Notes: a model not told the origin generated them from the sequence alone. Counted from the first letter of the stretch, positions 1-10,859 are shown. The stretch is 64,000 bases of DNA from Streptomyces sp. man185 (GCA_002551355.1 NTHE01000024.1:1-64000); one strand, 5' to 3'. Made by a program: numbers and translations.

Positions 1-36
1 CTCCCTCGCGCCATCAGAGATGTGTATAAGAGACAG
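1..36. other. Sequencing adapter remnant (454 primer A plus Tn5 mosaic end)
   Basis: Bases 1-17 match the end of the Roche 454 GS FLX A primer (ending in key TCAG). Bases 18-36 are AGATGTGTATAAGAGACAG, the 19-bp Tn5 transposase mosaic end used in Nextera libraries. This is untrimmed library sequence, not genome. It supplies a spurious GTG at 22 whose translation begins MYKRQ, a signature artefact of such contigs. Genomic sequence starts at 37. Confidence 0.97.
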
Positions 37-633
37 CGCCCCACCACCCCGCCCCCCGCCCGGCCGGACGTCGCGCGGGCCGTGGACGAGGTGAAGAAGC
101 TGCTCGGCGAGGGCCGGATCACCCAGGCCGTGGACGTCCTCGGCGCCACCCTCCCGGCCGCCGCAGCCGAGCACGGCGAGCACTCGCCGGTCGTCCGCAT
201 CCTGCGCAAGCAGTACGCCGCGACGCTGATGGACGACGGGCAGTACCGGCGCGCCCTGCCCGAACTGCGCCGCCTCGCCGAGGACCGCACCGCCGAGGCG
301 GGACCGGCCGACGCCCAGGCCCTCCAGTTCCGCTACGACGCGGCCCAGTGCCTCGAACAGCTCGGCGAGGCCGGGGCCGCGCTGGTCGAGTACCGCGCGG
401 TCCTGCCGTACTACGAGAACGCCTACGGGCCGATCACCTCCGACCCCGGCCGCGCCCTCGACATCCGGCACCGCATCGGCCAACTGCTCCTGGCGGTCGG
501 CGACCACACCGCGGGCCGGGCCCAGCTCCAGGCGCTGCTGTACGACGCCGAGCGCACCTACGGTCCGCACCACCCGCTCCCCATGGACCTGCGCCGCCTG
601 CTCAGCCACCAGCGGGACGTCCGCGGCGGCTGA
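37..633 (+). CDS. Tetratricopeptide-repeat protein, 3' fragment
   Basis: Only the last 198 codons are present; the 5' part is cut off by the contig end and the adapter. The reading frame is open from base 37. The protein is all-helical in character with repeated helix pairs typical of tetratricopeptide repeats (for example the segments around DDGQYRRALPELRRLAED and RYDAAQCLEQLGEAGAAL), ending in a hydrophilic RDVRGG tail. Such TPR tails occur at the C terminus of Streptomyces Ser/Thr protein kinases and of stand-alone regulators. No catalytic domain is visible here, so a kinase identity is only a guess. A short gap separates it from the lipoprotein gene. Confidence 0.7.
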   Translation, partial: RPTTPPPARPDVARAVDEVKKLLGEGRITQAVDVLGATLPAAAAEHGEHSPVVRILRKQYAATLMDDGQYRRALPELRRLAEDRTAEAGPADAQALQFRYDAAQCLEQLGEAGAALVEYRAVLPYYENAYGPITSDPGRALDIRHRIGQLLLAVGDHTAGRAQLQALLYDAERTYGPHHPLPMDLRRLLSHQRDVRGG

Positions 634-811
634 CAGCACCCCCCCGGATCGCCCCCCCCGGAGCGCCCCCGGAGCGCCCCCGTCGCGGACCACATCCCCA
701 ACTCCTCCGGAATCGTTGGTCGAATCAGTGGCACAGGCCACATCCACTGCCTAACATCGATCACCGCAAGGCTTTGTGCACCGATGCACAAACTCTCCCC
801 GGGAGGCTCCT

Positions 812-1465
812 TTGCACCGCCGTCGTCGCACCGCGCTCACCGTCCTCGCCGCAACGCTCGTCGCCGCGCCGCTCCTTTCGGCCTGCGGCAACCAGGCCCA
901 CCCCGGTGCCGCGGCCGTCGTGGGCGGCGAGCGGATCGAGGTGTCGGCGGTCCAGGACCGGGCGGCGGAGGTCCGCAGCGCCCAGGAGAGCTCCCCGCAG
1001 GCCGCCCAGTTGGTGAACAAGTCGGGCCAGCTCAACCGCGCCAAGCTGCACGGGCTGATCTTCGGCCGGATCCTCGACCGCGCCGCCGATGACGCCGGAG
1101 TCACGGTCTCCCGCAAGGAGATCCAGGAGATGCGGCAGGCCAGCCGCGCCCAGCAGGGCGGCGAGGAGCAGTTCGAGGCGATGATGCTCCAGCAGCGCTG
1201 GGTGGCCCCGGACCAGATCGACGCCGACATGCGCCAGGAGGTCCAGCTCCCGAAGCTGGCCCGGGCGCTCGGCGCGGACCTGGGCACGCCCGCCGGTCAG
1301 CAGGTCGTCGGCGAGGCCCTCACCAAGGCGTCGAAGGCCCTCGACATCGACGTCAACCCGCGCTTCGGCACCTGGGACGACCAGAAGATGCAGCTCGGGA
1401 ACTACAGCGCGCCCTGGATCACCCAGCGCACGAAGTTCACCCCGGAGCAGCCGACGGGAGCCTGA
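812..1465 (+). CDS. SurA-N-like lipoprotein, probable periplasmic-side chaperone
   Basis: 217 aa. The start is taken as TTG at 812, because GGGAGG at 801-806 sits five bases upstream and the product then begins with a compact lipoprotein signal: four arginines, a hydrophobic stretch, and lipobox LLSAC, with Cys near residue 24 as the lipidated residue. An in-frame GTG at 776 would give a longer leader without a good ribosome site. The mature part resembles the N-terminal helical domain of SurA/PrsA-type folding factors, but no parvulin PPIase domain follows. It is therefore likely a membrane-anchored extracellular chaperone or scaffold. The next gene, mazG, starts 92 bases later with its own promoter. 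Confidence 0.75.
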   Translation: MHRRRRTALTVLAATLVAAPLLSACGNQAHPGAAAVVGGERIEVSAVQDRAAEVRSAQESSPQAAQLVNKSGQLNRAKLHGLIFGRILDRAADDAGVTVSRKEIQEMRQASRAQQGGEEQFEAMMLQQRWVAPDQIDADMRQEVQLPKLARALGADLGTPAGQQVVGEALTKASKALDIDVNPRFGTWDDQKMQLGNYSAPWITQRTKFTPEQPTGA

Positions 1466-1545
1466 GCCGGCCCCGGTTGCGGAGTGCCGCCCCGCCCGGC
1501 GAGTGCGGTGCCGTCGGCCCTCGGCGCGGCCGCCTCGGCCGGAGG

Positions 1546-1551
1546 TAGGTT
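1546..1551 (+). promoter_or_regulatory. -10 hexamer of a leaderless mazG promoter
   Basis: TAGGTT lies exactly six bases before the GTG at 1558, the spacing expected when transcription starts at the first base of the start codon. No Shine-Dalgarno is placed at normal distance (GGAGG at 1541-1545 is within the promoter). This is inferred from sequence only. Confidence 0.5.
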
Positions 1552-1557
1552 CGCAGG

Positions 1558-2565
1558 GTGAACGCCGAAGCCCTCGACGCATCCGTCGAGCCCCCCGCCG
1601 ACCCCGGCCGTATCGTCCTGCTCACCGCCAGCCACCGGGTCGCGCCCGGCCTGCTGTCCTGGCCGGCCTGGCAGACGCTGCACGCCGCCGACCGCGTTCT
1701 CACCGCGGACCCGGACCAGCCGCAGCTCCCGTACCTCCGCGAGGCGGGTGTACGCGTCGAGCACGCCACGCCCTCCGCGGACGAACTGGTCGCCGACTGC
1801 GCGGGCGGCCGGACGGTCGTCGTCCTGACCGGCGGCGAGGGCAACGGCCCCCTCACCGACGGCCTGGCCCGCCTCGGCGGCTCGGGCCGGGTGGCCATGC
1901 CGGACCTGGAACTGCTCCCCGGCTCGTACGACCTGCCCGGGGCCCGCCTCCTCGACCTGGTCCAGGTCATGGACCGGATCCGCCGCACGTGCCCCTGGAC
2001 CTCGCAGAAGACGCACGAGGGCCTCGCCAAGTACGCCATCGAGGAGGCGTACGAACTGGTCGAGGCGATCGAGACCGGCGACCGCGACGAGCTCCGCGAG
2101 GAGCTGGGCGACGTCCTGCTCCAGGTCGTCTTCCACGCGCGCATCGCCGAGGAGGATCCCGAGGAGCCCTTCGCCGTCGACGACGTCGCGGGCGGCCTCG
2201 TCGAGAAGCTGATCCACCGCCACCCGCACGTCTTCGGCGACGAGACCGCCGAGACCCCGGAGGACGTCCACGCGCACTGGCTGCGCACCAAGGCGATCGA
2301 GAAGCAGCGCACCTCGGTCACCGAGGGCGTCCCCCTCGGCCAGCCCGGCCTGGCCCTCGCCGCGAAGCTCGGCAGCCGCGTCCGTACGGCCGGCCTCGAC
2401 GTGCCCCTGCCGACGGGCGCTCCCTCGTCCGACTCCATCGGCTACGAGCTCCTCGCCCTCGCCGTTGCTGCCGAGGCGAACGGCGCCGACCCCGAGGCCG
2501 CCCTGCGCGCGGCGGCCCGGGCGTACAGGGACGCGATCCTGGCGGCGGAGCGGGACGCGGGTTAG
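1558..2565 (+). CDS. mazG: MazG nucleoside triphosphate pyrophosphohydrolase
   Basis: 335 aa. The MazG core begins near residue 144 with CPWTSQKTHEGL and carries the metal-binding acidic helices EEAYELVEA and EELGDVLLQ. A second, C-terminal helical half follows and includes a tail of about 60 residues. The first 140 residues form an actinobacterial N-terminal extension of unknown role. MazG hydrolyses NTPs to NMP and PPi, removing aberrant nucleotides or lowering (p)ppGpp pools. Start GTG 1558 is supported by the leaderless promoter just upstream. It is followed four bases after its stop by the start of a decayed gene. Confidence 0.9.
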   Translation: MNAEALDASVEPPADPGRIVLLTASHRVAPGLLSWPAWQTLHAADRVLTADPDQPQLPYLREAGVRVEHATPSADELVADCAGGRTVVVLTGGEGNGPLTDGLARLGGSGRVAMPDLELLPGSYDLPGARLLDLVQVMDRIRRTCPWTSQKTHEGLAKYAIEEAYELVEAIETGDRDELREELGDVLLQVVFHARIAEEDPEEPFAVDDVAGGLVEKLIHRHPHVFGDETAETPEDVHAHWLRTKAIEKQRTSVTEGVPLGQPGLALAAKLGSRVRTAGLDVPLPTGAPSSDSIGYELLALAVAAEANGADPEAALRAAARAYRDAILAAERDAG

Positions 2566-2569
2566 CACG

Positions 2570-3314
2570 GTGACATCAGGGGATCTACGAGGGGCGGGGA
2601 ACGGCGTGGCTGCCGGGGAACGGGGAGCAGGGAACGACGTGGCACCGGGCAGCTCCGTCTCGGGCGGTGGCTTCCACGCTCCGGTCGTCCAGACCGGGAC
2701 CTTCAACGGCGGCGTGCACACCTACTACGGGCCGCCGCAGCACACAGGCCTCTCCCCGGTCGCCGACTGGCCCCGGCTCGACGCGGCCGACCCGATCGCC
2801 TTCGGCGTGCGGCGCACCCGTCGGATCGGCGACGCGCCACCGCTGCCCCCGTACGTCGCCCGGGACGACGACGCCCTGTTGGAGAAGCTGGTCTGTACGG
2901 CCGCCGAGACCGGCGGGCCGGTGCTGGTGACCGGCGAGCCCCTGTCCGGGAAGAGCCGGACCGCCTGGGTGCGAATGCTCGCCAACCTGCCGGGCGCGAC
3001 CCGCCTCCTCGCTCCCGCGGCCGGCACGGATCTGCGCGGCCTGCCCGCCCGGACACCCCGCCCGTTCCGAGGCCGCCGGCACGGTGGGGCGGGCACTGGC
3101 CGACCGCGGAGAAGCCGTCCCCGCCATTGCGTATCTGGAACGAGCGGCGGAGGCCGGTGACGCCGAGGCGCGGGCCGACCTCGCCCAGCTGATCGCCGAA
3201 CGGGCGGTCTACTGGCTGGATCGGCTGGGCGAGTCCGGCGACGAGGGCGCACAGGCGGCCGCAGACATGCTGCGGGCGCTCATCAAGACCCCGCCCGATA
3301 ACGTCAAGGCGTGA
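2570..3314 (+). pseudogene. Decayed P-loop ATPase/TPR protein (internal deletion with frame change)
   Basis: From GTG 2570 a frame encodes a Gly/Val-rich leader (GGGFHAPVVQTGTFNGGVHT), then an ATPase start with Walker A GEPLSGKSRTAW, and stays sensible to about 3050. Homology-like sequence then continues in the +1 frame (ARSEAAGTVGRALADRGEA and onward), reading TPR/Sel1-like helices to the stop at 3314. The two halves resemble the N and C ends of a large Streptomyces ATPase with TPR repeats, with the middle (expected to be hundreds of residues) missing. A real deletion or an assembly collapse would both look like this. The stop TGA overlaps the GTG of the P450 gene, so the remnant 3' end may still be translated and couple the P450. 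Confidence 0.65.
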
Positions 3315-4630
3315 ACGACAGCCCCGCCCCACGCACCCCCGAACCCTCCGCCTGCCCCCACAGCGCCACCCCCGAGGGGGCCGCCCCCGCCCCCGAACTC
3401 TTCACCTGGGAGTTCGCCACCGACCCCTACCCCGCCTACGCCTGGCTCCGCGAGCACCACCCCGTGCACCGGACCGCGCTGCCCAGCGGGGTCGAGGCCT
3501 GGCTCGTGACGCGGTACGGGGATGCCAAGCAGGCGCTCGCCGACGCGCGGCTCTCCAAGAACCCGGCCAACCACGCCGAGTCGCCGCACGCCAAGGGGAA
3601 GACGGGGATCCCGGGGGAGCGCAAGGCGGAGCTGATGACGCATCTGCTCAACATCGACCCTCCGGACCACACCCGGCTGCGCCGGCTCGTGTCCAAGGCG
3701 TTCACCCCGCGCCGGGTCGCGGAGTTCGCGCCCCGCGTGCAGGAGCTGACGGACCGGCTCATCGACGGGTTCATCGAGGAGGGCAAGGCCGACCTCATCC
3801 ATGACCTCGCCTTCCCGCTCCCCATCTACGCCATCTGCGACCTGCTCGGCGTCCCGCGCAAGGACCAGGACGACTTCCGGGACTGGGCGGGCATGATGAT
3901 CCGGCACGGTGGCGGGCCGCGCGGCGGGGTCGCCAGGTCGGTGAAGAAGATGCGCGGCTATCTCGCCGAACTCATCCACCGCAAGAGGGAGAATCCGGGC
4001 GACGACCTGATCTCCGGGCTGATCCGGGCCAGCGACCACGGCGAGCACCTCACCGAGAACGAGGCGGCCGCCATGGCGTTCATCCTTCTCTTCGCCGGGT
4101 TCGAGACGACGGTCAACCTGATCGGGAACGGGATGTACGCGCTGCTGCGCCACCCCGGGCAGCGCGCCGCGCTGCAAGCTTCCCTGAACGCCGGGGAGAG
4201 CGCGCTGCTGACCACCGGGATCGAGGAACTGCTCCGGTTCGACGGGCCGGTCGAGATGGCGACCTGGCGGTACGCCACCGAGGCGCTGACCCTGGGCGGC
4301 GAGGAGATCGCCGCCGGGGACCCCGTACTGGTGGTGTTGGCGGCCGCCGACCGCGACCCGGAGCGGTTCACGGATCCGGACACTCTGGACCTCGCACGGC
4401 GTGACAATCAGCACCTCGGCTACGGACACGGCATCCACTACTGCCTGGGGGCGCCGCTGGCCCGTCTGGAGGGGCAGACCGCGCTGGCCACGCTCCTGAG
4501 GCGCCTTCCTGACCTGCGACTTGCGGAAGAACCTGACGATTTGCGCTGGCGCGGCGGGCTCATCATGCGCGGACTGCGCACCCTTCCGGTCGAGTTCGAG
4601 CCGGGAAGCCGTTCCGAAAAAAGTGACTGA
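3311..4630 (+). CDS. Cytochrome P450, CYP107-like
   Basis: 439 aa, the normal length for a soluble bacterial P450. I-helix motif AGFETTVN (oxygen activation), K-helix EELLR, and heme loop YGHGIHYCLGAPLARLE with the thiolate ligand at Cys378 are all present, so the enzyme looks intact. Tyr replaces the usual Phe at the start of the heme loop. GTG start 3311 overlaps the stop of the upstream remnant (GTGA), suggesting translational coupling. From memory, S. coelicolor carries CYP107U1 beside its rpfC-rpfA-eno genes, and this context matches. That enzyme has been linked to sporulation and antibiotic production. The substrate is unknown and redox partners are not encoded nearby. Confidence 0.9.
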   Translation: MNDSPAPRTPEPSACPHSATPEGAAPAPELFTWEFATDPYPAYAWLREHHPVHRTALPSGVEAWLVTRYGDAKQALADARLSKNPANHAESPHAKGKTGIPGERKAELMTHLLNIDPPDHTRLRRLVSKAFTPRRVAEFAPRVQELTDRLIDGFIEEGKADLIHDLAFPLPIYAICDLLGVPRKDQDDFRDWAGMMIRHGGGPRGGVARSVKKMRGYLAELIHRKRENPGDDLISGLIRASDHGEHLTENEAAAMAFILLFAGFETTVNLIGNGMYALLRHPGQRAALQASLNAGESALLTTGIEELLRFDGPVEMATWRYATEALTLGGEEIAAGDPVLVVLAAADRDPERFTDPDTLDLARRDNQHLGYGHGIHYCLGAPLARLEGQTALATLLRRLPDLRLAEEPDDLRWRGGLIMRGLRTLPVEFEPGSRSEKSD

Positions 4631-4672
4631 CTGTCAACTCTGTGACTTTCACGTGATCTGCGCTGCATCGAC

Positions 4673-4702
4673 TTGTGACACACGTTCGAGTCCCGCTAGG
4701 TT
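4673..4702 (+). promoter_or_regulatory. Candidate promoter of the first rpf gene
   Basis: TTGTGA (4673-4678) and TAGGTT (4697-4702) are separated by 18 bases, a fair match to the Streptomyces vegetative consensus (TTGACN / TANNNT). A start near 4709 would give an untranslated leader of about 120 bases before ATG 4832, which has a weak GGAAGG ribosome site. I see no ydaO riboswitch in this leader, in contrast to the second rpf gene. Confidence 0.45.
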
Positions 4703-4831
4703 CACGGTTCGACGCGTCGGTCGCACCTTGCTCACGCGTCACTTGCGCGCCGACGCAGACACGGAATCCGCAAGGAATCCCGCTGCGCGCGCTCAGGTCA
4801 CTCGCTTGTCAGTCGCACGGAAGGCATACCC

Positions 4832-5866
4832 ATGGGCTCCGCGAACGGCAGACACCGCCGCCCTCGCCAGGCACCGGCCATCGTCGTCGCCGCAGGCGTG
4901 ACGGGATCGGCCATCGCCATCCCGCTGCTCGGCGCGAGCGGCGCAACCGCCGCAGAGGCCTCCACCTGGGACCGGGTCGCGGAGTGCGAGAGCGGCGGCA
5001 TGTGGAGCGCCGACCTCGGCAACGGCTACTACGGCGGGCTCCAGTTCTCGCAGGAGACCTGGTCGGCGTACGGCGGCACGGCGTTCGCGCCCCGCGCCGA
5101 CCTCGCCAGCCGCTCGCAGCAGATCTCCGTCGCCGAGAAGGTCCTGGACGACCGGGGCCCGAAGGCGTGGCCCAGCTGTGCGGTGATCTCCGGCCTCGCG
5201 GTGGACGGCAGTCTGCCCGGCGTCGACCCGGGCACCTCGCCGTCGCCCGACCCGTCCGCCGATCCGTCGGCAGACCCCTCGTCCACCCCGACCGACGAGG
5301 TGGACGCAACCGACGAAGCGGATGAATCCGGCAAGTCCGGTGAAACCGATGAGTCCGGCAAGGGTCAGAAGGAGAAGGGCAAGGACAAGGGTGACGGTGC
5401 GGGGGAGGGGAGCGAGGCTCCCGACTCCTCCGTGACGCCCTCCGACCCGCCGTCCTCCGGCGCCCCCGACGCCGCGGACCCCTCCTCCGCCCCCGACGCC
5501 TCGAACGGCCAGGGCGGCAAGCACCGCGGCGCCCCCGCGCCCGAGGAGGCCGACGCGGACCGGCAGGACAGTCCCCGCGAATCCGGCCGGCACGCCTCGC
5601 GCGGCGACGGCGACGCGCGGAACGGCGACGCGGCGACCGCCGACGGGTACACGGTGCGGCCCGGCGACAACCTCTGGGCGATCGCTGACGCACAGGAACT
5701 TCCCCAGGGCTGGAGCGGCCTGTACGAGGCCAACAAGGACCTCCTGGGCTCCGACCCTGACCTGATCCTGCCCGGGCAGAACCTGGATCTGGGGCTGGAC
5801 GGGAGTGCCGACCGGGCTGCGTCGAAGGGCGACGAAGCGTCTGCCGGGGCGCCCGCCGCCAACTGA
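4832..5866 (+). CDS. rpfC: Resuscitation-promoting factor with C-terminal LysM (RpfC-like)
   Basis: 344 aa, secreted. Residues 1 to about 42 are a signal peptide ending near ATAAEA. The transglycosylase-like Rpf fold follows ([23 protein letters not shown]), with the probable catalytic Glu53 just after Cys52. A long low-complexity linker (about residues 130-270, rich in Asp, Ser, Pro and Gly, with repeated DPSADPS) leads to a LysM peptidoglycan-binding module starting at GYTVRPGDNLWAIAD. The enzyme cleaves cell-wall glycan to help spores germinate. The order P450, this gene, riboswitch-rpf, eno matches what I recall for S. coelicolor rpfC-rpfA. The acidic linker is much longer than that of its neighbour. 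Confidence 0.88.
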   Translation: MGSANGRHRRPRQAPAIVVAAGVTGSAIAIPLLGASGATAAEASTWDRVAECESGGMWSADLGNGYYGGLQFSQETWSAYGGTAFAPRADLASRSQQISVAEKVLDDRGPKAWPSCAVISGLAVDGSLPGVDPGTSPSPDPSADPSADPSSTPTDEVDATDEADESGKSGETDESGKGQKEKGKDKGDGAGEGSEAPDSSVTPSDPPSSGAPDAADPSSAPDASNGQGGKHRGAPAPEEADADRQDSPRESGRHASRGDGDARNGDAATADGYTVRPGDNLWAIADAQELPQGWSGLYEANKDLLGSDPDLILPGQNLDLGLDGSADRAASKGDEASAGAPAAN

Positions 5867-5910
5867 TTCAATTCGGGAAAAAGCCCCGAAAGCAGAGGCA
5901 GTTAAGAGGC

Positions 5911-6060
5911 CTATGTCCACTTTGCGTAAGTGAGACATGGGTCTCTTTGCTTCAACTCGTGCGTCTCGCCCGGCCGATCCGGGCGGATCACCCCCGACCT
6001 GCGGAAACGGCTCGCCGACCGCCGTGAGTTCGGGCTGATTGCCCCCTATGTCCATCTTTG
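5911..6060. repeat. Pair of near-identical 14-15 bp direct repeats upstream of the rpfA riboswitch
   Basis: CTATGTCCACTTTG (5911-5924) recurs as CTATGTCCATCTTTG (6046-6060), differing by one inserted T, with start points 135 bases apart. Between them lie a short hairpin (GAGAC/GTCTC around 5932-5945) and otherwise unremarkable sequence. The repeats flank the likely rpfA promoter region and could be binding sites for a regulator; I cannot name it. Confidence 0.45.
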
Positions 6061-6115
6061 AATGTCGGGGTTGCCTGTGTTTACGGTCTAACCGCTCGCA
6101 CCGCGGGCCCCGTCG

Positions 6116-7049
<934 letters not shown>

Positions 7050-7107
7050 TCGCCGTCTCTCCTCCCCGGAGGGGAAGCGTCCGGCGGCACTCCCCCTCGC
7101 ACGGCTT

Positions 7108-7148
7108 CCCGGCCCGGCGCGCTCTTCCCCCCAGCGCGCCGGGCCGGG
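7108..7148 (+). terminator. Strong hairpin terminator after rpfA
   Basis: A perfect 16-bp stem, CCCGGCCCGGCGCGCT (7108-7123) with its complement at 7133-7148, and a nine-base loop, followed by TTCTG. It lies 59 bases after the rpfA stop, separating rpfA from eno. Confidence 0.8.
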
Positions 7149-7265
7149 TTCTGCGTGAGAGGCGGGCGGTGAGTGGCGAGTGATGAGCGGCGGGCGTCCG
7201 GAGGCCCGCATGTGTTCACCTCTTGGTGTTACCGCGTAGTAGATTTCTAGAGTTTTGTCCCGTGA

Positions 7266-8681
<1,416 letters not shown>

Positions 8682-8709
8682 CCCACAGGCCCAAGAGGGT
8701 AGCCTCCGC

Positions 8710-8748
8710 CCGTCCCCGCACCCGGTCCCGTACCGTGTGCGGGGACGG
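8710..8748 (+). terminator. Hairpin after eno
   Basis: A 12-bp perfect inverted repeat CCGTCCCCGCAC (8710-8721) / GTGCGGGGACGG (8737-8748) with a 15-base loop. It ends 26 bases before the next start codon, so it may act as an eno terminator or as a leader structure of the next gene. Confidence 0.55.
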
Positions 8749-8774
8749 ACGTGCGTAACGGGGAGGCGGGAGAC

Positions 8775-9254
8775 ATGGCCGGGAAGGATCGCGACCGGTT
8801 CTCCACCGCGACCAGGCTGCGACTGCTCGGCGAGCAGACCGCGGCCCGCGTGTACCGATCCCAGAACCGCCGCCAGGCCCGCCGCTCCCGGCTCACCGGC
8901 CGGGCCGCGTTCCTGGCGCTGGTGGTCTGCTCCCTGGTGGTGGCGCTCGCCTACCCGATGCGGCAGTACGTCTCCCAGCGCGACGAGATCGCCGAGCAGG
9001 AGCGGCTCTCGCAGGAGGCGGAGCGGCGCACCGAGGAGCTGCGGGACGAGAAGGCGCGGCTCCAGGACGACGCGTACATCATGCGTCTGGCCCGCCAGCA
9101 CCTCCATTACGTCCTCCCCGGGGAGACCGGCTACACCGTGGCCGACCCCGACGCGGCCCGGGACCGCCGCGGCGAGCCGGGTGCGAGCGACCGCCCCTGG
9201 CACTCGAACCTCTGGGACGGCGTGGACAGCGCCGACCGTGCCGACCGCGACTGA
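8775..9254 (+). CDS. divIC: DivIC/FtsB-like septum formation protein
   Basis: 159 aa. The cytoplasmic basic N terminus is followed by one membrane segment (about residues 40-57, AAFLALVVCSLVVALAYPM) and then a coiled coil of heptads rich in Glu, Arg and Gln (RDEIAEQERLSQEAERR and onward), the arrangement of DivIC/FtsB. Partners would be FtsL and FtsQ in the divisome that builds the sporulation septum. The C-terminal tail (about 110-159) is hydrophilic and extracytoplasmic. ATG 8775 is chosen for GGGAGGCGGGAG just upstream. The location directly after eno is the usual actinobacterial arrangement. Confidence 0.88.
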   Translation: MAGKDRDRFSTATRLRLLGEQTAARVYRSQNRRQARRSRLTGRAAFLALVVCSLVVALAYPMRQYVSQRDEIAEQERLSQEAERRTEELRDEKARLQDDAYIMRLARQHLHYVLPGETGYTVADPDAARDRRGEPGASDRPWHSNLWDGVDSADRADRD

Positions 9255-9303
9255 CCGACCCGCAACCCCCTTCTACGAGCTTTCGAGCAGAACCAAGGCA
9301 GGC

Positions 9304-9918
9304 ATGGAAACGCCCCCTCCGCAGACCGAGTCCACCAAGCCCACCGACGCGGACATCGCCGCGTTCGAGCAGCAGCTCGGCCGCCCGCCGCGCGGTCTGC
9401 GCGCCATCGCGCACCGCTGCCCGTGCGGCAACCCGGACGTGGTGGAGACCCAGCCGCGTCTGGAGGACGGCACGCCGTTCCCGACGACGTACTACCTGAC
9501 CTGCCCCCGTGCGGCCTCGGCGATCGGCACGCTGGAGGCCAACGGGGTCATGAAGGAGATGACGGCCCGTCTGGAGACCGACCCGGAGCTGGCGGACGCG
9601 TACCGGGCCGCGCACGAGGACTACATCACCCGCCGCGACGCCATCGAGGTCCTGGAGGGCTTCCCGAGCGCGGGCGGCATGCCGGACCGGGTGAAGTGCC
9701 TGCACGTCCTGGTGGGCCACTCGCTGGCCGCCGGGCCCGGGGTGAACCCGCTCGGCGACGAGGCCATCGCGATGCTGCCCGAGTGGTGGGCCAAGGGTCC
9801 CTGTGTCACGCCGTGCGCGCCGACGGGCGAGGGTGACGGCTGGACGGTGGACGAGGGCGACGAGGGCCATTTCGCCTTCCGCCCGCTCGACGGCCCCGCC
9901 GACGGGAAGGGCGCATGA
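9304..9918 (+). CDS. DUF501 family protein
   Basis: 204 aa. The sequence matches the DUF501 type found between divIC and the exopolyphosphatase gene in actinobacteria: a Cys-containing HRCPCGNPDVV, then LTCPRAASAIGTLEANG, and the conserved VKCLHVLVGHSLAAGPGVNPLGD with WWAKGPCV near the end. The several conserved Cys and His residues could bind a metal, but the function is unknown. ATG 9304 is preceded by a weak AAGGCAGG. Its stop overlaps the start of the next gene (ATGA), so the two are co-translated. Confidence 0.85.
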   Translation: METPPPQTESTKPTDADIAAFEQQLGRPPRGLRAIAHRCPCGNPDVVETQPRLEDGTPFPTTYYLTCPRAASAIGTLEANGVMKEMTARLETDPELADAYRAAHEDYITRRDAIEVLEGFPSAGGMPDRVKCLHVLVGHSLAAGPGVNPLGDEAIAMLPEWWAKGPCVTPCAPTGEGDGWTVDEGDEGHFAFRPLDGPADGKGA

Positions 9919-10859
9919 CCCGGGTCGCCGCGATCGACTGCGGCACCAACTCCATCCGGCTCCTGGTCGCCGACCTGGACCCCGCCACCGGCTCCTTCAC
10001 CGAGCTGGACCGGCGGATGACCATCGTCCGCCTCGGCCAGGGCGTCGACCGGACCGGCCGGCTCGCCCCCGAGGCGCTGGAGCGGACGTTCGCGGCCTGC
10101 CGCGAGTACGCGGCGGCGATCGAGGAGCTGGGCGCCGAACGGATCCGTTTCGTCGCCACCTCCGCCTCCCGCGACTCCGAGAACAGCGCCGACTTCGTGG
10201 CCGGGGTCCGGGACATCCTGGGCGTCGAGCCCGAGGTGATCACCGGCGACCAGGAGGCCCAGCTCTCCTTCGACGGGGCCACCAAGGAGCTGGCCGGCAG
10301 CGACCACCTGGCGAAGCCGTACCTGGTCGTCGACATCGGCGGCGGCTCCACCGAGTTCGTCCTCGGCTCGGACGGGGTGGAGGCGGCCCGGTCCGTGGAC
10401 ATCGGCTGCGTACGGATGACGGAACGTCACCTCGTCGTGGACGGGGCCGTCATGGACCCGCCCAGCCACGAGCGGGCCGCCGCGATCCGTGCGGACATCG
10501 ACGCCGCCCTCGACCTCGCCGAGCAGACCGTGCCGCTCACCGGGGCCGGCACGCTCGTCGGCCTCGCGGGCACCGTCACCACGGTCGCCGGGATCGCGCT
10601 GGAGCTGGCGGAGTACGACTCCGAGGCCATCCACCACTCCCGGGTCTCCCGCGGCCAGGTCCGCGCGATCACCGAACACCTGCTGCGCTCGACGCACGAC
10701 GAGCGCGCCGCGATCCCCGTGATGCACCCCGGCCGGGTCGACGTGATCGGGGCCGGTGCGCTCGTCCTGCTCGCCGTGATGGAGCGGACGGGAGCCCACG
10801 AGGTCGTCGTCAGCGAGCACGACATCCTGGACGGCATCGCCTGGAGCGCGGCGGGCTGA
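9915..10859 (+). CDS. ppx: Ppx/GppA-family phosphatase (exopolyphosphatase)
   Basis: 314 aa, the short two-domain actinobacterial form without the C-terminal HD-like domain. ASKHA-fold motifs are visible: AAIDCGTNSIRLLVAD (phosphate 1), VATSASRDSENS, YLVVDIGGGSTEFVLG (phosphate 2) and LVGLAGTVTTVAGIAL (adenosine-type motif). It hydrolyses terminal phosphate from inorganic polyphosphate or the 5' phosphate of pppGpp, acting in the cytoplasm and influencing the stringent response. ATG 9915 overlaps the preceding stop. No hairpin is obvious in the following 430-base gap, which holds a redox operator. Confidence 0.9.
   Translation: MTRVAAIDCGTNSIRLLVADLDPATGSFTELDRRMTIVRLGQGVDRTGRLAPEALERTFAACREYAAAIEELGAERIRFVATSASRDSENSADFVAGVRDILGVEPEVITGDQEAQLSFDGATKELAGSDHLAKPYLVVDIGGGSTEFVLGSDGVEAARSVDIGCVRMTERHLVVDGAVMDPPSHERAAAIRADIDAALDLAEQTVPLTGAGTLVGLAGTVTTVAGIALELAEYDSEAIHHSRVSRGQVRAITEHLLRSTHDERAAIPVMHPGRVDVIGAGALVLLAVMERTGAHEVVVSEHDILDGIAWSAAG

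Noticed and set aside
22..36. Gene start at GTG 22 giving MYKRQ
   Set aside because: The codons lie inside the Tn5/454 adapter; the true 5' end of the gene is missing.
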